A stretch of 41,702 nt of DNA from Candidatus Anaerobiospirillum merdipullorum (GCA_018883895.1 JAHLFG010000009.1:1-41702), one strand, 5' to 3'; shown: positions 1 through 9,918, counted from the stretch's first letter. Made by a program: numbers and translations. Notes: generated by a model from the letters alone, not told the origin.

Positions 1-96
1 GGAGTAAGCTGCAGGAAATTAAAGCTTGTTGAGAAGCGCAGAACCTATTTAACAGAAATTAGATTCCAGGAGGGCGGCAATTCCTCCCCCGCTTAA
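1..96 (+). pseudogene. 3' end of a TnpB-like (IS200/IS605) gene, cut by the window edge
   Basis: Frame 1 is open from the first base to the TAA at 94-96 and encodes 31 residues ending in GGNSSPA. The stop lies inside the terminal hairpin described separately. An ORF that runs into a GGCAA...TTGCC hairpin and ends in GNSSPA-like residues is what I recall from the end of tnpB (RNA-guided nuclease) genes of IS200/IS605 elements. Only the tail is visible, with no catalytic residues, so this is a contextual call. It may be part of an intact gene beyond the window, or only a remnant. Confidence 0.4.
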
Positions 97-116
97 GAAG
101 CGGGGGTCTCCTTGCC
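76..116 (+). mobile_element. IS200/IS605-type right-end hairpin
   Basis: There is a perfect 9-bp stem (86-94 with 98-106, loop AAG) of the form CCCCCGCTT/AAGCGGGGG. It is enclosed by an outer GGCAA (76-80) / TTGCC (112-116) pairing. Subterminal imperfect hairpins recognised by the Y1 transposase TnpA mark the ends of this IS family, and the same region forms the 3' part of the omega RNA used by TnpB. The structure sits 8 bases from the uvrD start codon. The exact element boundary cannot be fixed from one end. Confidence 0.55.
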
Positions 117-124
117 GTAACTTG

Positions 125-2227
125 ATGAATACGCAAGTAAGTTTATTAAGCTCCTTAAATGCGCAACAACAACAGGCCGTGGGCGCGCCGCGCTCAAATA
201 TGTTAATTGTCGCCGGAGCCGGCACCGGCAAGACCCGCGTCTTGGTGTCACGCATTGCCTGGCTCTTGGGAGTCGAGGCCATAGACGCACGGCAGATCTT
301 GGCGGTGACTTTTACCAATAAGGCCGCGCAGGAAATGCTGACGCGTATTGAGGGCTTAAATCTTGCCACGGTTAACTTAAAGGGTTTGTGGTGTGGCACC
401 TTTCACTCCATTTGCGCGCGCTTTTTGCGCTCCTATGCCGCGCAAGCTGGGCTTAACCCTAGCTTTACCATCATGGATACGGACGATCAAAAGCGCCTTA
501 TTGATGATTTGCTCAAACAAACTGAGCAGGCGTCACTGTGGGCCAAAGTAAAGGAGCTCAAACTCACCCCGGCTAAATTGGCTGCTATCATTTCATCCTT
601 TAAAGAAGCCGGCTTGCGCGCTGAGGCTGCTGCTGCCCATTATGCCGAGCGCTGTGGGGAGGAGACGGCGCTTGCTTTAGAGCTCTATCCGCTTTATGAA
701 AAGGCCTGTCTTATTCAAAACAAGGTCGATTTTGGCGAGCTTATCTTGCGCTGTGTCGAGCTCTTTGAGCAAAATGCGCCCTTGCGCGAATTGCAGCAAC
801 GGCGTTTTAGCGAGATCTTGGTCGACGAGTTTCAAGATACCAATCAGCTGCAATACAAGCTCATCACCCTGTTAAAGGGGCCGCACAGTCATGTCTTTGC
901 CGTCGGCGATGACGATCAGTCCATTTATGGCTGGCGCGGGGCCGATTATCAAAATTTAAAGCGCTTTTTGGCCGATTTTGCCCCGGTGTCGGTGTTCAAG
1001 CTCGAGCAAAATTACCGCTCTTCAAGTCAAATTTTGGCCGCGGCCAATGCCCTTATCAGCCATAACCACCAGCGTTTGACCGATAAACACTTAGTCTCCA
1101 CTAAGGGCGCAGGCGATAGAATACAGGTCCTTTCTTTTACTGAGCCACAAGATGAGGCCATCGGGATTGCCAGGCGCATTGAACGCCTTATTGAGGCTGG
1201 CACCAAGCCCTCTGACATTGCGGTGCTCTATCGTAACAATGCCCGCTCGGCTTTAATTGAGCAGGAATTGCTACAGCGCAATATTCCCTACTATGTCTAT
1301 GGCGGCCAGCGCTTTTATGAGCGCAAGGAAGTGCAAGATGCAGTAAGTTATCTGCGCCTTGCAGTTAACCCCGGGGATGATGGGGCGCTGCTGCGCATTA
1401 TCAATGTGCCGCCACGCGGCTTTGGCCCGGCCAAATTAAGTAAATTGCGCCAAGTGGCCGCCGAGCGCGGGATTTCGCTGATGCAGGCTTTAACCTTAGT
1501 AATTGACTTTGTCGCCACCCATGATGAGGCGCCACGCGATTTAAAACTCTTGGCCAAGAAGGCGGCCGTCTTTGCCAATTTCATGGCAGGGCTGACCCAG
1601 CAAATGAAGGAGGGGGCCTTACCTGAGGCCTTATTAAGTCAGGTTTTATCCCAAGGGGGCTTACTTGATTACTACACGCAGGTGGATGCCAAGGAAGAAA
1701 AAAGCGCGGAGGGCGGGCGCAAGGCTAACTTGGAGATGCTCCTTATCAATGCCAAAAACTTAAGTGCACGCGAGGCGGTGCAACCTACTTTAGATTTAAA
1801 TGGCAAACCCTTTGGGCCGGTGATCGCCTTTTTAAGTAATGCTGCCTTAATGGGCTCTACGGAGCTGAACGCCCAAGGAGAAAATGGCGATGACGTGGTG
1901 CAAAAGGTGCGTTTGTATACCATTCACTCCGCCAAGGGCTTGGAGTTTAACACCGTCTTTGTGGCAGGCTTTGAACGCGGGCTCTTGCCCTATACCGCCT
2001 TTAGGCCGCGCAGTGAGCGTGAAGGCAAGCGCCAGGTGGAAGAAGAGCGGCGCCTTGCCTACGTGGCCATTACCCGCGCCAAAGAGCATTTGTATCTGTG
2101 CTATGCCGAGCGCGGCTTTAGCTATTATTTAGGCTGGCAGACCGCGGGGCCCAGTCCCTTTTTGCATGATATGGTCACTACCTTGGGCCGCACGGAAAGT
2201 AAGGACTTATTTAATATGTTAGTTTAG
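125..2227 (+). CDS. uvrD: DNA helicase II (UvrD), superfamily 1A
   Basis: This is a 3'-5' DNA helicase for nucleotide-excision and mismatch repair. All SF1A motifs are present: Walker A AGAGTGKT near residue 31, VDEFQDTN (motif II), GDDDQSIYGWRGA (III), LEQNYRS (IV), HSAKGLEF (V) and EERRLAYVAITRA (VI). APRSN before Walker A and VDFGELILR favour UvrD/PcrA over Rep. I start at the ATG at 125; a TTG immediately precedes it at 122 and no good Shine-Dalgarno is visible. Length (700 aa) is near E. coli UvrD (720), but the protein stops soon after motif VI. It lacks the roughly 70-residue C-terminal Tudor-like region and has extra residues in the 2B area. An IS end abuts the start and may have replaced the native promoter. 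Confidence 0.9.
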   Translation: MNTQVSLLSSLNAQQQQAVGAPRSNMLIVAGAGTGKTRVLVSRIAWLLGVEAIDARQILAVTFTNKAAQEMLTRIEGLNLATVNLKGLWCGTFHSICARFLRSYAAQAGLNPSFTIMDTDDQKRLIDDLLKQTEQASLWAKVKELKLTPAKLAAIISSFKEAGLRAEAAAAHYAERCGEETALALELYPLYEKACLIQNKVDFGELILRCVELFEQNAPLRELQQRRFSEILVDEFQDTNQLQYKLITLLKGPHSHVFAVGDDDQSIYGWRGADYQNLKRFLADFAPVSVFKLEQNYRSSSQILAAANALISHNHQRLTDKHLVSTKGAGDRIQVLSFTEPQDEAIGIARRIERLIEAGTKPSDIAVLYRNNARSALIEQELLQRNIPYYVYGGQRFYERKEVQDAVSYLRLAVNPGDDGALLRIINVPPRGFGPAKLSKLRQVAAERGISLMQALTLVIDFVATHDEAPRDLKLLAKKAAVFANFMAGLTQQMKEGALPEALLSQVLSQGGLLDYYTQVDAKEEKSAEGGRKANLEMLLINAKNLSAREAVQPTLDLNGKPFGPVIAFLSNAALMGSTELNAQGENGDDVVQKVRLYTIHSAKGLEFNTVFVAGFERGLLPYTAFRPRSEREGKRQVEEERRLAYVAITRAKEHLYLCYAERGFSYYLGWQTAGPSPFLHDMVTTLGRTESKDLFNMLV

Positions 2228-2243
2228 CCCACCTCAGGCTTTA

Positions 2244-2263
2244 GCGTTATTTGGCAATAGCGC
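2244..2263 (+). other. Hairpin downstream of uvrD
   Basis: GCGTTATT (2244-2251) can pair with AATAGCGC (2256-2263) with one G-U pair and a TGGC loop. No T-tract follows, so an intrinsic terminator is not convincing. It may only protect the uvrD 3' end. Confidence 0.25.
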
Positions 2264-2346
2264 GTGACAGAAAAGTGGCGCTGGCCTTTGGTTTAAGACA
2301 ACATAATCTGCAGGCAAAAATTTTTGCGCAACTTGCAAGAAAAATC

Positions 2347-2374
2347 TTGCATCCTAAGATTTTTTGCGTATAAT
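2347..2374 (+). promoter_or_regulatory. Promoter of the S10 operon
   Basis: A TTGCAT -35 (2347-2352) and a perfect TATAAT -10 (2369-2374) are separated by 16 bp. The upstream DNA is AT-rich, as expected of an UP element bound by alpha C-terminal domains. Two inverted repeats lie upstream: a 14-bp palindrome GCAAAAATTTTTGC (2314-2327), and TGCAAGA/TCTTGCA (2334-2340, 2345-2351), which overlaps the -35 box and could be an operator. Confidence 0.8.
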
Positions 2375-2380
2375 GTCGCC

Positions 2381-2865
<485 letters not shown>

Positions 2866-2882
2866 CGAGGGGGAATAGTACA

Positions 2883-3521
2883 ATGTCAATCGGTTTAATC
2901 GGCCGCAAGCTTGGAATGACCCGCGTGTTCACCGAAGACGGCAAGTCTGTGCCGGTCACTGTCATCCAGGTGGAGGCAAACCGCGTCACCCAGGTTAAGA
3001 ATCAGGAAACCGACGGCTACTGCGCCGTACAGGTAACGACCGGGTCCCGCAAGGCCAGCCGCATGACCAAGCCTGAGATTGGTCACTTCGCTAAGTCCGG
3101 TGTTGAAGCCGGCCGCGGTTTATGGGAGTTTCGTTTAGAGCCTGCTGAGCTTGAAGCTTATCCTGTAGGCACTGAAATTAAGGTAGACGCTTTTAACGAC
3201 GTGAAGAAGGTGGATGTCACCGGTCAGTCTAAAGGTAAGGGCACCGCTGGTACCGTTAAGCGCTACAACTTCCGTACTCAGGACTTTACCCACGGTAACT
3301 CGCGCTCTCACCGCGTTCCTGGCTCTACCGGCCAGAACCAGACCCCGGGCCGCGTGTTCAAGGGCAAGAAGATGGTTGGCCGCATGGGCGGCGAAAGAGT
3401 CACCGTGCAGTGCCTTGATCTGGTGCGCATTGACTCTGAGCGCAACCTGTTGCTCGTCAAGGGTGCCGTGCCTGGTGCCAACAATGGCGACTTAATCGTC
3501 AGACCTAGTGTTAAGGCTTAA
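2883..3521 (+). CDS. rplC: 50S ribosomal protein L3
   Basis: This is an early-assembling large-subunit protein whose central loop reaches toward the peptidyl transferase centre. At 212 aa it matches the usual length (209 in E. coli). The segment [20 protein letters not shown] is present, including the glutamine that PrmB methylates in E. coli. Start ATG 2883 follows a GAGGGGGAA Shine-Dalgarno region. Second gene of the S10 operon. Confidence 0.96.
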   Translation: MSIGLIGRKLGMTRVFTEDGKSVPVTVIQVEANRVTQVKNQETDGYCAVQVTTGSRKASRMTKPEIGHFAKSGVEAGRGLWEFRLEPAELEAYPVGTEIKVDAFNDVKKVDVTGQSKGKGTAGTVKRYNFRTQDFTHGNSRSHRVPGSTGQNQTPGRVFKGKKMVGRMGGERVTVQCLDLVRIDSERNLLLVKGAVPGANNGDLIVRPSVKA

Positions 3522-3537
3522 CCTGAGGTAAAGGAAC

Positions 3538-4149
3538 ATGGAATTAAAGATGATTGGCGCTGATAAGCAGCTCGAGGTGTCGGAAAACACCTTTGGCCGC
3601 GAGTTCAATGAGGCGCTGGTGCATCAGGTAGTCGTCGCCTACCTTAGTACCGCTCGCGCTGGAACTAAAGCGCAGAAGACTCGCTCTGAAGTCTCAGGCG
3701 GCGGCAAGAAGCCGTTCCGCCAGAAGGGCACCGGTCGTGCACGTGCCGGTTCTTCCCGTTCGCCGCTGTGGCGTGCCGGTGGCACCATTTTCGCTGCCAA
3801 GCCGCAGGATTGGACCCAGAAGGTCAACCGCAAGATGTATAGAGTTGCCATGCGCTCTATCCTCTCTGAGTTAGTCCGTCAGGATCGTCTGGTGGTTGTG
3901 GATTCCTTAAAGCTTGAAGATCACAAGACCAAGTCTTTAGTCAGCAAGTTAAAGGAAATGAATTTAAAGCAGGTTTTAATCGTCACTGAAGACTTTGATG
4001 AGAATCTGTTCTTAGCTGCCCGCAACCTGTACAAGGTTGAGGTCTGCCAGCCGGGCACCTCACAGTTCAACCCGGTCAACCTGGTAGGCTTTGAGAAGGT
4101 GCTGATGACTGCCGGTGCAGTCAAGAAGGTAGAGGAGTTACTTAAATGA
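3538..4149 (+). CDS. rplD: 50S ribosomal protein L4
   Basis: L4 lines the nascent-peptide exit tunnel with an extended loop, visible as the basic [20 protein letters not shown] segment around residues 53-72. In E. coli it also represses the S10 operon through the mRNA leader, and a structured leader of similar length lies upstream here. It is 203 aa (E. coli 201). Its stop overlaps the rplW start as ATGA, implying translational coupling. Confidence 0.96.
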   Translation: MELKMIGADKQLEVSENTFGREFNEALVHQVVVAYLSTARAGTKAQKTRSEVSGGGKKPFRQKGTGRARAGSSRSPLWRAGGTIFAAKPQDWTQKVNRKMYRVAMRSILSELVRQDRLVVVDSLKLEDHKTKSLVSKLKEMNLKQVLIVTEDFDENLFLAARNLYKVEVCQPGTSQFNPVNLVGFEKVLMTAGAVKKVEELLK

Positions 4150-4466
4150 TGTCCCGTCAAGCTCGTTTAATGAATATCCTCCGCGCCCCGATTATCTCCG
4201 AAAAGGGCAACATGGTAGCCGAGAGCAACAATACCGCTGCTTTCAAGGTGCTGCCGAACGCTCGTAAGGATGAGATCAAGCAGGCCGTTGAGATGCTGTT
4301 TAATGTCAAGGTCCTGTCTGTCCGCACGCTTAATGTGGCCGGCAAAGCCCGCAGATCGGCTCACGGCATGGGTCGCCGCTCTGACTGGAAGAAGGCTTAT
4401 GTAACCCTCGAGAAGGGCCAGGAGCTCAACTTCGACGCGCTCTCTGCCGACAAGGAGAATAAGTAA
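4146..4466 (+). CDS. rplW: 50S ribosomal protein L23
   Basis: L23 sits at the tunnel exit and provides the docking site for trigger factor and SRP. The N-terminal RAPIISEK segment keeps the glutamate corresponding to E. coli E18, and [13 protein letters not shown] is conserved. Two ATGs lie in tandem (4146 and 4149); I use the first, which overlaps the rplD stop. 106 aa versus 100 in E. coli. The stop overlaps the rplB start (TAATG). Confidence 0.95.
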   Translation: MMSRQARLMNILRAPIISEKGNMVAESNNTAAFKVLPNARKDEIKQAVEMLFNVKVLSVRTLNVAGKARRSAHGMGRRSDWKKAYVTLEKGQELNFDALSADKENK

Positions 4467-5281
4467 TGGCTATTGTAAAAGCTAATCCGACTTCTGCAGG
4501 CCGTCGTCACGTCGTCTCCATCAAGAACCCGGATCTGTGGAAAGGCGGTCCGCTGCGTTCTCTTACCGTTGAGAAGAGAAAGACCGGCGGTCGTGACAAC
4601 TACGGTCATATTTCCACCCGTCATATTGGCGGCGGTCACAAGCAGCGCTATCGTTTAATCGACTTCAAGCGTAAGAAGGACGATATCGTCGCTAAGGTTG
4701 AGCGTATTGAGTACGATCCTAACCGTTCTGCTCATATCGCCTTAATCTGCTACGCCGATGGCGTACGTAGCTACATCTTAGCCCCTAAGGGCCTGAAGGT
4801 GGGCGATAAGGTGGTGTCCGGTGACAGCGCTCCTATCAAGGTAGGTAACTGCTTGCCGCTGCGCAACATCCCGGTGGGTACCAATGTTCACGCCGTGGAG
4901 CTCTACCCGGGTGCTGGTGCTCAGTTTGCCCGCTCTGCCGGTGCTTACTGCCAGATCTTAGCCCGTGAAGGCGACTACGTGACTTTACGTATGCGCTCAG
5001 GTGAAATGCGTCGCGTGCTCTCCAACGGCCGTGCCACCATCGGTGAAATCGGCAACGCTGAGCACATGCTGCGTCAATTAGGCAAGGCCGGTGCTGCTCG
5101 CTGGCGCGGTGTACGTCCTACCGTTCGCGGTATGGCCATGAACCCGATCGATCACCCGCATGGTGGTGGTGAAGGCCGCAACAAGGGTATTCAGCCGCGT
5201 ACTCCGTGGGGTACTCCTTGCAAGGGCTACAAGACCAGAAAGAACAAGCGTACTGATAAGTACATTCTGCATCGCCGTTAA
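4466..5281 (+). CDS. rplB: 50S ribosomal protein L2
   Basis: This is a core large-subunit protein needed for subunit association and peptidyl transfer. At 271 aa it is near-standard (273 in E. coli). The conserved C-terminal [17 protein letters not shown] contains the functionally important histidine region, and the protein ends DKYILHRR. It begins inside the rplW stop codon. Confidence 0.97.
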   Translation: MAIVKANPTSAGRRHVVSIKNPDLWKGGPLRSLTVEKRKTGGRDNYGHISTRHIGGGHKQRYRLIDFKRKKDDIVAKVERIEYDPNRSAHIALICYADGVRSYILAPKGLKVGDKVVSGDSAPIKVGNCLPLRNIPVGTNVHAVELYPGAGAQFARSAGAYCQILAREGDYVTLRMRSGEMRRVLSNGRATIGEIGNAEHMLRQLGKAGAARWRGVRPTVRGMAMNPIDHPHGGGEGRNKGIQPRTPWGTPCKGYKTRKNKRTDKYILHRR

Positions 5282-5298
5282 TCGAGAGAGGAATTACA

Positions 5299-5577
5299 AT
5301 GCCACGTTCTCTTAAAAAGGGTCCGTTTATTGACGACCACTTATTGAAGAAAGTTGAGCAGGCGCTCACAGACGGTGATAAGAAGCCGATTAAGACTTGG
5401 TCTCGCCGTTCGGTGATCGTCCCTGACATGATTGGTATGACCATTGCTGTGCACAATGGCCGTCAGCATGTACCGGTGTACATCTCTGACGAAATGGTTG
5501 GCCACAAGTTAGGCGAATTTGCTCCGACCAGAACCTTCCGCGGCCACGCTGCCGTTGATAAGAAAGCTAGCAACTAG
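5299..5577 (+). CDS. rpsS: 30S ribosomal protein S19
   Basis: At 92 aa this equals E. coli S19 in length and starts [18 protein letters not shown]. It forms the top of the 30S head with S13. A GAGAGAGGAA Shine-Dalgarno precedes ATG 5299. It is followed after 11 bp by rplV. Confidence 0.96.
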   Translation: MPRSLKKGPFIDDHLLKKVEQALTDGDKKPIKTWSRRSVIVPDMIGMTIAVHNGRQHVPVYISDEMVGHKLGEFAPTRTFRGHAAVDKKASN

Positions 5578-5588
5578 GAGTGAGTACA

Positions 5589-5924
5589 ATGGAAGAAGTA
5601 AAAGCAGTACATCGTTATGCTCGCACCTCTGCGCAGAAGGCTCGCTTAGTCGCCGATCAGGTTCGCGGTATGAAAGCCTCCGCTGCTCTTGATCTGCTCA
5701 AGTTCAGCCCGCGCAAGGCTGCAGCGATTATCTACAAGGTATTAAATTCTGCCGTAGCTAACGCTGCCAACAACGAGTCCCTGGATGTGGACCGTCTGGT
5801 TGTTTCCCGCATCATGGTGGATGAGGGTCCGTCGCTCAAGCGTATCATGCCGCGTGCCAAGGGCCGTGCTGATCGCATCGTCAAGCGCACCTCTCATATT
5901 TCCGTGTATGTCTCAGAGCGTTAA
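5589..5924 (+). CDS. rplV: 50S ribosomal protein L22
   Basis: L22 lines the exit tunnel through its beta-hairpin, seen as [20 protein letters not shown] near the C-terminus. I take the ATG at 5589 ([14 protein letters not shown]), spaced 8 bp from GGAG at 5577-5580. The GTG at 5580 lies inside that Shine-Dalgarno and adds three non-conserved residues. 111 aa versus 110 in E. coli. Confidence 0.95.
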   Translation: MEEVKAVHRYARTSAQKARLVADQVRGMKASAALDLLKFSPRKAAAIIYKVLNSAVANAANNESLDVDRLVVSRIMVDEGPSLKRIMPRAKGRADRIVKRTSHISVYVSER

Positions 5925-5937
5925 CAGGAGCATATAA

Positions 5938-6759
5938 ATGGGACAGAAGGTTAATCCGATTGGGATAAGATTAGGCATTACCAAGCCGTTCTTATCCACT
6001 TGGTTTGCCGGCAGCAAGAAGAGCTTTGCCGCTAATATCGAGAGTGACGCTCAGGTGCGTAAGTACCTCGCCGGTGAGCTGAAGAATGCTTCCGTGTCGA
6101 AGGTTGTTATTGACCGTCCGGCCAAGAGCATCCGTGTGACCATTCACACTGCTCGTCCGGGTATCGTCATCGGCAAGAAGGGCGAAGACGTTGAGAAGCT
6201 GCGCAAGCAGATCGCCAAGATTGCAGGCGTGCCGGCTCAGGTTAATATCGCTGAGATTAGAAAGCCTGATCTCGATGCCAAGCTCGTCGCTGACAGCATC
6301 GCCGCACAGTTAGAGCGTCGTGTTATGTTCCGCCGTGCGATGAAGAAGGCCATTCAGAATGCTATGCGCGTTGGCGCCAAGGGCATTAAGGTTGAGGTTT
6401 CCGGCCGTTTAGGCGGTGCTGAAATCGCTCGCTCTGAGTGGTTGCGTGAAGGCCGTGTGCCGCTGCACACCCTGCGCGCTGACATCGACTACGCTCTGTC
6501 TGAGGCTGTGACCACTTACGGTGTAATTGGCGTTAAGGTCTGGATCTTCAAGGGTGAAGTCTTAGGCGGTCTGCCGCTTACCACCGAAGAGGAAGACAAG
6601 AACGCTCAGGCTCCGGCCGGCCGTAAGCGCCGTCGTGAGGATGGCCAGGTGCGTGGCCGCGGTCGTCGCGGTGATAAGAATCAGCGCGCTGCCCAGAAGG
6701 GCGCCGCCCCGGCTGCAGAGCAGGCTCCGGCCGCAGCTCCTGCTCCGGCTGCGCAGTAA
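5938..6759 (+). CDS. rpsC: 30S ribosomal protein S3 with an Ala/Pro-rich C-terminal tail
   Basis: S3 lies at the mRNA entry channel. The KH-domain signature [13 protein letters not shown] and the C-terminal domain through GEVLGG are conserved. At 273 aa it is about 40 longer than E. coli S3 (233). The extra tail is first basic ([18 protein letters not shown]) and then Ala/Pro/Gln-rich, ending PAPAAQ. Similar low-complexity sequence occurs in S11 of the same cluster. Confidence 0.96.
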   Translation: MGQKVNPIGIRLGITKPFLSTWFAGSKKSFAANIESDAQVRKYLAGELKNASVSKVVIDRPAKSIRVTIHTARPGIVIGKKGEDVEKLRKQIAKIAGVPAQVNIAEIRKPDLDAKLVADSIAAQLERRVMFRRAMKKAIQNAMRVGAKGIKVEVSGRLGGAEIARSEWLREGRVPLHTLRADIDYALSEAVTTYGVIGVKVWIFKGEVLGGLPLTTEEEDKNAQAPAGRKRRREDGQVRGRGRRGDKNQRAAQKGAAPAAEQAPAAAPAPAAQ

Positions 6760-6772
6760 TTAGGAGGTAAGA

Positions 6773-7186
6773 ATGTTACAACCTAAGCGTACTAAATACC
6801 GCAAGACCCAAAAAGGCCGTAATGAAGGCTTAGCCTACACCGGCAACGAGGTCTCCTTTGGCGAGTTCGGCCTGAAGGCTACTTCCCGCGGTGCTTTAAC
6901 TGCCCGTGAGATTGAAGCTGCTCGTCGTGCTTTCACTCGTGAGATGAAGCGTATGGGTAAGGTCTGGATCCGTGTGTTCCCGGACAAGCCTATGACGCAG
7001 AAAGCTCTGGGTGTTCGTATGGGTAAAGGCAAGGGTACTGTTGAGTACTGGGTGTGCCCGATTCAGCCCGGTAAGGTGCTGTTTGAGGTGAGCGGTGTGC
7101 CTGAAGCTACTGCTCGCGAGGCGTTCCGCCTGGCCGCTGCTAAGCTCTCTGTGACCACTACTTTTGTTCGCAAGGCGGTGATTTAA
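6773..7186 (+). CDS. rplP: 50S ribosomal protein L16
   Basis: L16 is positioned by the A-site tRNA elbow. At 137 aa (E. coli 136) it keeps the [14 protein letters not shown] segment, which contains the arginine hydroxylated in E. coli. A TAGGAGG Shine-Dalgarno lies before ATG 6773. The stop overlaps the rpmC start as TAATG. Confidence 0.96.
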   Translation: MLQPKRTKYRKTQKGRNEGLAYTGNEVSFGEFGLKATSRGALTAREIEAARRAFTREMKRMGKVWIRVFPDKPMTQKALGVRMGKGKGTVEYWVCPIQPGKVLFEVSGVPEATAREAFRLAAAKLSVTTTFVRKAVI

Positions 7187-7389
7187 TGAAAGCTAATGAA
7201 TTAAAGACCAAGAGTGTCGAAGAGCTTAAGGCTGAACTGTCTTCTCTTCAGCGCGCGCAGCTCAATCTGCGCTTTCAGTTAAAGGCTGGCGCTCTGCAGC
7301 AGACGGACAACTTACGTCAGGTGCGTCGCGATATTGCACGCGTTAACACCGTGTTAGCCCAAAAGGCTAATGAGCAGGATGCAAAGTAA
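7186..7389 (+). CDS. rpmC: 50S ribosomal protein L29
   Basis: A small all-helical protein near the tunnel exit, 67 aa (E. coli 63). It has the usual [26 protein letters not shown] core. It starts on the rplP stop codon, indicating coupled translation. Confidence 0.95.
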   Translation: MKANELKTKSVEELKAELSSLQRAQLNLRFQLKAGALQQTDNLRQVRRDIARVNTVLAQKANEQDAK

Positions 7390-7400
7390 AGGAGCGCTAA

Positions 7401-7676
7401 ATGACTGAAGCTGCTAAACCCGCTAAGATCGCGCGTACTCTGCGCGGCCGCGTCATCAGCGACAAGATGCAGAAAGCTTGCACCGTTGCCATTGAGCGTC
7501 GCGTTAAGCACCCGCTTTACGGCAAGATCGTAAAGCGTACCACCAAGTTGCATGTGCAGGACGTTGAGAATCAGGCTCAGGTCGGCGATTTCGTGGAAAT
7601 CCGCGAGTGCCGTCCGGTAGCTAAGACCATCGCCTGGACCTTGGTGAAGATCGTGGAGCGTCCGCAGAAGGCCTAA
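7401..7676 (+). CDS. rpsQ: 30S ribosomal protein S17
   Basis: An OB-fold protein of the 30S body with [20 protein letters not shown] and [15 protein letters not shown], 91 aa (E. coli 84). It is the last gene of the S10 operon and is followed 27 bp later by a strong intrinsic terminator. Confidence 0.95.
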   Translation: MTEAAKPAKIARTLRGRVISDKMQKACTVAIERRVKHPLYGKIVKRTTKLHVQDVENQAQVGDFVEIRECRPVAKTIAWTLVKIVERPQKA

Positions 7677-7703
7677 TCCTTCTTGCCTACGCTTAAAACG
7701 AAG

Positions 7704-7739
7704 ACCGCAGCCCGGAATTTCTGGTCTGCGGTTTTTTTT
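7704..7739 (+). terminator. Intrinsic terminator of the S10 operon
   Basis: ACCGCAG (7704-7710) pairs with CTGCGGT (7726-7732). The interior can form further C-G pairs, and an 8-T tract follows. It separates the S10 operon from the spc operon, as in E. coli. Confidence 0.88.
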
Positions 7740-7792
7740 ATCAGCGGTAAAGCCTTAGTAAAATTTAGACGTGAAATAGCGCACACTTTTAC

Positions 7793-7821
7793 TTGCTTGC
7801 GCTTTATTTAGCTGATAGAAT
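7793..7821 (+). promoter_or_regulatory. Promoter of the spc operon
   Basis: TTGCTT (7793-7798) and TAGAAT (7816-7821) are spaced by 17 bp. The promoter lies between the S10 terminator and rplN, leaving a leader of about 55 nt. Confidence 0.65.
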
Positions 7822-7882
7822 ATAGCGCCTTTGTATAAAGCAGAGGTGGGTTTTTATTTGTTATTAACCGGAGCATTTTCAA

Positions 7883-8251
7883 ATGATCCAGATGCAAAGC
7901 ATGCTTGACGTTGCCGACAACTCGGGCGCACGCAGCGTAATGTGCATTAAAGTCTTAGGTGGCTCTAAGCGTCGTTACGCCGGCATTGGCGATATCATCA
8001 AGGTATCGGTCAAAGAAGCTATTCCGCGCGGCAAGGTTAAGAAGGGCGATGTGGTTGACGCCGTAGTGGTTCGCACCAAGAAGGGTGTGCGCCGTCCGGA
8101 TGGTTCCATTATTCGCTTTGACAGCAACGCTGCTGTGTTGTTGACTTCACAGCATGAGCCTATGGGCACTCGTATCTTCGGACCGGTCACTCGTGAGTTA
8201 CGTACTGAGCAGTTCATGAAGATTGTGTCATTAGCTCCCGAAGTACTCTAA
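7883..8251 (+). CDS. rplN: 50S ribosomal protein L14
   Basis: L14 forms intersubunit bridges. At 122 aa it is close to E. coli L14 (123), with [20 protein letters not shown] and [20 protein letters not shown] lies nine bases before ATG 7883. First gene of the spc operon. Confidence 0.96.
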   Translation: MIQMQSMLDVADNSGARSVMCIKVLGGSKRRYAGIGDIIKVSVKEAIPRGKVKKGDVVDAVVVRTKKGVRRPDGSIIRFDSNAAVLLTSQHEPMGTRIFGPVTRELRTEQFMKIVSLAPEVL

Positions 8252-8266
8252 GAGAGGACAGAGACC

Positions 8267-8596
8267 ATGGCGGCAAAAATTCGCTGCAACGATGAAGTAA
8301 TCGTTATCACCGGTAAGGACAAGGGCAAGACTGGCAAGGTCACCCAGGTTTTTCCGCGTGAGCACAAGGTGTTAGTTGAGGGTATCAACCTCAAGAAGAA
8401 GCACCAGAAGGCCAACCCGAATTTAAACATTCAGGGTGGTATCGTTGACAAGGAGGCCCCGATCGATGTCTCCAACGTCGCGATCTACAACAGTGCGACC
8501 AATAAGGCTGATAAGGTTGGTTTCCGCTTTGAAGACGGCAAGAAGGTCCGTTTCTTCAAGTCGACCAATGAAATCATCCCCAATGGTACTAAGTAA
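8267..8596 (+). CDS. rplX: 50S ribosomal protein L24
   Basis: This is an assembly initiator of the large subunit. The KOW motif is visible as [20 protein letters not shown], and [11 protein letters not shown] follows. 109 aa (E. coli 104). A GAGAGGAC Shine-Dalgarno precedes ATG 8267. Confidence 0.95.
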   Translation: MAAKIRCNDEVIVITGKDKGKTGKVTQVFPREHKVLVEGINLKKKHQKANPNLNIQGGIVDKEAPIDVSNVAIYNSATNKADKVGFRFEDGKKVRFFKSTNEIIPNGTK

Positions 8597-8623
8597 GCAG
8601 TTAGTTTAATCAGGAGATAAACG

Positions 8624-9178
8624 ATGGCGAAACTGCATGATCAATACAAGCAGGAAGTAATCAAAGCCTTAACCGAAAAATTTGGTTACAAAACAGTCAT
8701 GCAAGTCCCTCGGATTGTGAAGATCACCCTTAATATGGGTGTTGGTGAGGCTGTGGCAGACAAGAAGATTTTAGAGAACGCTGCCCGTGATATGGCCGCT
8801 ATTTCTGGCCAGAAGCCGCTCATCACCAAAGTTCGCAAGTCTGTAGCGGGCTTCCATATTCGTGAGGGTTATCCAATCGGTTGCAAGGTTACCCTGCGCG
8901 GTGAGCGCATGTGGGAGTTCCTCGAGCGCTTAATTGTGATCGCTATTCCGCGTATTCGCGACTTCCGCGGTCTGTCCTCTAAGTCATTTGACGGACGCGG
9001 CAACTATTCCATGGGCGTACGCGAGCAGATCATTTTCCCTGAGATCGATTATGACAAGGTAGACGCAATTCGCGGCCTTGACATTACCATTACCACGACG
9101 GCGAAGACCGATGAAGAGGGCCGCGCTCTGCTGGAGGCCTTTAACTTCCCGTTCCGTTCTACTCAGGCAAGCAAGTAG
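8624..9178 (+). CDS. rplE: 50S ribosomal protein L5
   Basis: L5 binds 5S rRNA and bridges to S13 in the 30S head. It is 184 aa (E. coli 179) and has [20 protein letters not shown] and [20 protein letters not shown]. In E. coli the S8 repressor site overlaps the start of this gene; I could not recognise a clear equivalent in the 27-bp gap before it. Confidence 0.95.
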   Translation: MAKLHDQYKQEVIKALTEKFGYKTVMQVPRIVKITLNMGVGEAVADKKILENAARDMAAISGQKPLITKVRKSVAGFHIREGYPIGCKVTLRGERMWEFLERLIVIAIPRIRDFRGLSSKSFDGRGNYSMGVREQIIFPEIDYDKVDAIRGLDITITTTAKTDEEGRALLEAFNFPFRSTQASK

Positions 9179-9194
9179 TGAGGAAGCAACCTAA

Positions 9195-9500
9195 ATGGCT
9201 AAGACTTCTATGATTAACCGTGAGCTCAAAAGAGAGCGCCTTGAGGCCAAGTTCCGTGCCAAGCGCGCCGAGCTCAAAAAGACTATTTCTAGCGTAAGCG
9301 CTTCTGATGAAGAGCGCTGGGCTGCCATTGTGGCTTTACAGAAGTTACCGCGCGATTCCAGCCGCTGCCGTCAGCGTAATCGCTGCTCTGAGACCGGTCG
9401 TCCGCATGCATATCTGCGTAAGTTCGGTCTGTGCCGCATCAAGCTGCGTGAGCACATGATGCGTGGTGAGATCCCCGGCTTAAGAAAGGCCAGCTGGTAA
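9195..9500 (+). CDS. rpsN: 30S ribosomal protein S14 (long form)
   Basis: At 101 aa it equals the zinc-independent E. coli form and has [20 protein letters not shown] and AMRGEIPGL-like ending [13 protein letters not shown]. Cysteines occur in RCRQRNRC and FGLC, so two positions that align with the four-cysteine zinc ribbon of short S14 proteins remain, but the complete set is absent. Part of the spc operon, between rplE and rpsH. Confidence 0.95.
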   Translation: MAKTSMINRELKRERLEAKFRAKRAELKKTISSVSASDEERWAAIVALQKLPRDSSRCRQRNRCSETGRPHAYLRKFGLCRIKLREHMMRGEIPGLRKASW

Positions 9501-9513
9501 GAGGAGACACAAA

Positions 9514-9906
9514 ATGAGCATGCAAGATCCTATCGCGGATTTACTTACTCGTATTCGTAACGGCCAGGCCGCCCGCAAAGTATCTGTTTCGATGCCGTCC
9601 TCTAAGCAGAAGCTGGCGATTGCCAAGCTCTTAGAGCAAGAGGGTTATGTTGCCTCCGTCAAGGAAACTGGCGATGTCAAGAAGGTACTTGAGATTGAGC
9701 TTAAGTACTACGAGGGCAAGCCGGTAGTTGAGCTGATCCAGCGCGTTTCCCGTCCTGGTCTGCGTATTTACAAGAAGTGCCGTGATCTCCCACGCATTAT
9801 GAATGGCTTGGGTATCGCTGTCATTTCTACTTCTAAGGGCCTGATGACCGATAGAGCTGCCCGCCGTGATGGCTTAGGTGGCGAGGTCATTTGCTACGTC
9901 GCTTAA
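9514..9906 (+). CDS. rpsH: 30S ribosomal protein S8
   Basis: This is a core 16S-binding protein that in E. coli also represses the spc operon. 130 aa, standard length. It starts [20 protein letters not shown] and ends with the typical [26 protein letters not shown] precedes ATG 9514. Confidence 0.96.
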   Translation: MSMQDPIADLLTRIRNGQAARKVSVSMPSSKQKLAIAKLLEQEGYVASVKETGDVKKVLEIELKYYEGKPVVELIQRVSRPGLRIYKKCRDLPRIMNGLGIAVISTSKGLMTDRAARRDGLGGEVICYVA

Positions 9907-9918
9907 CGGAGAGGGAAA

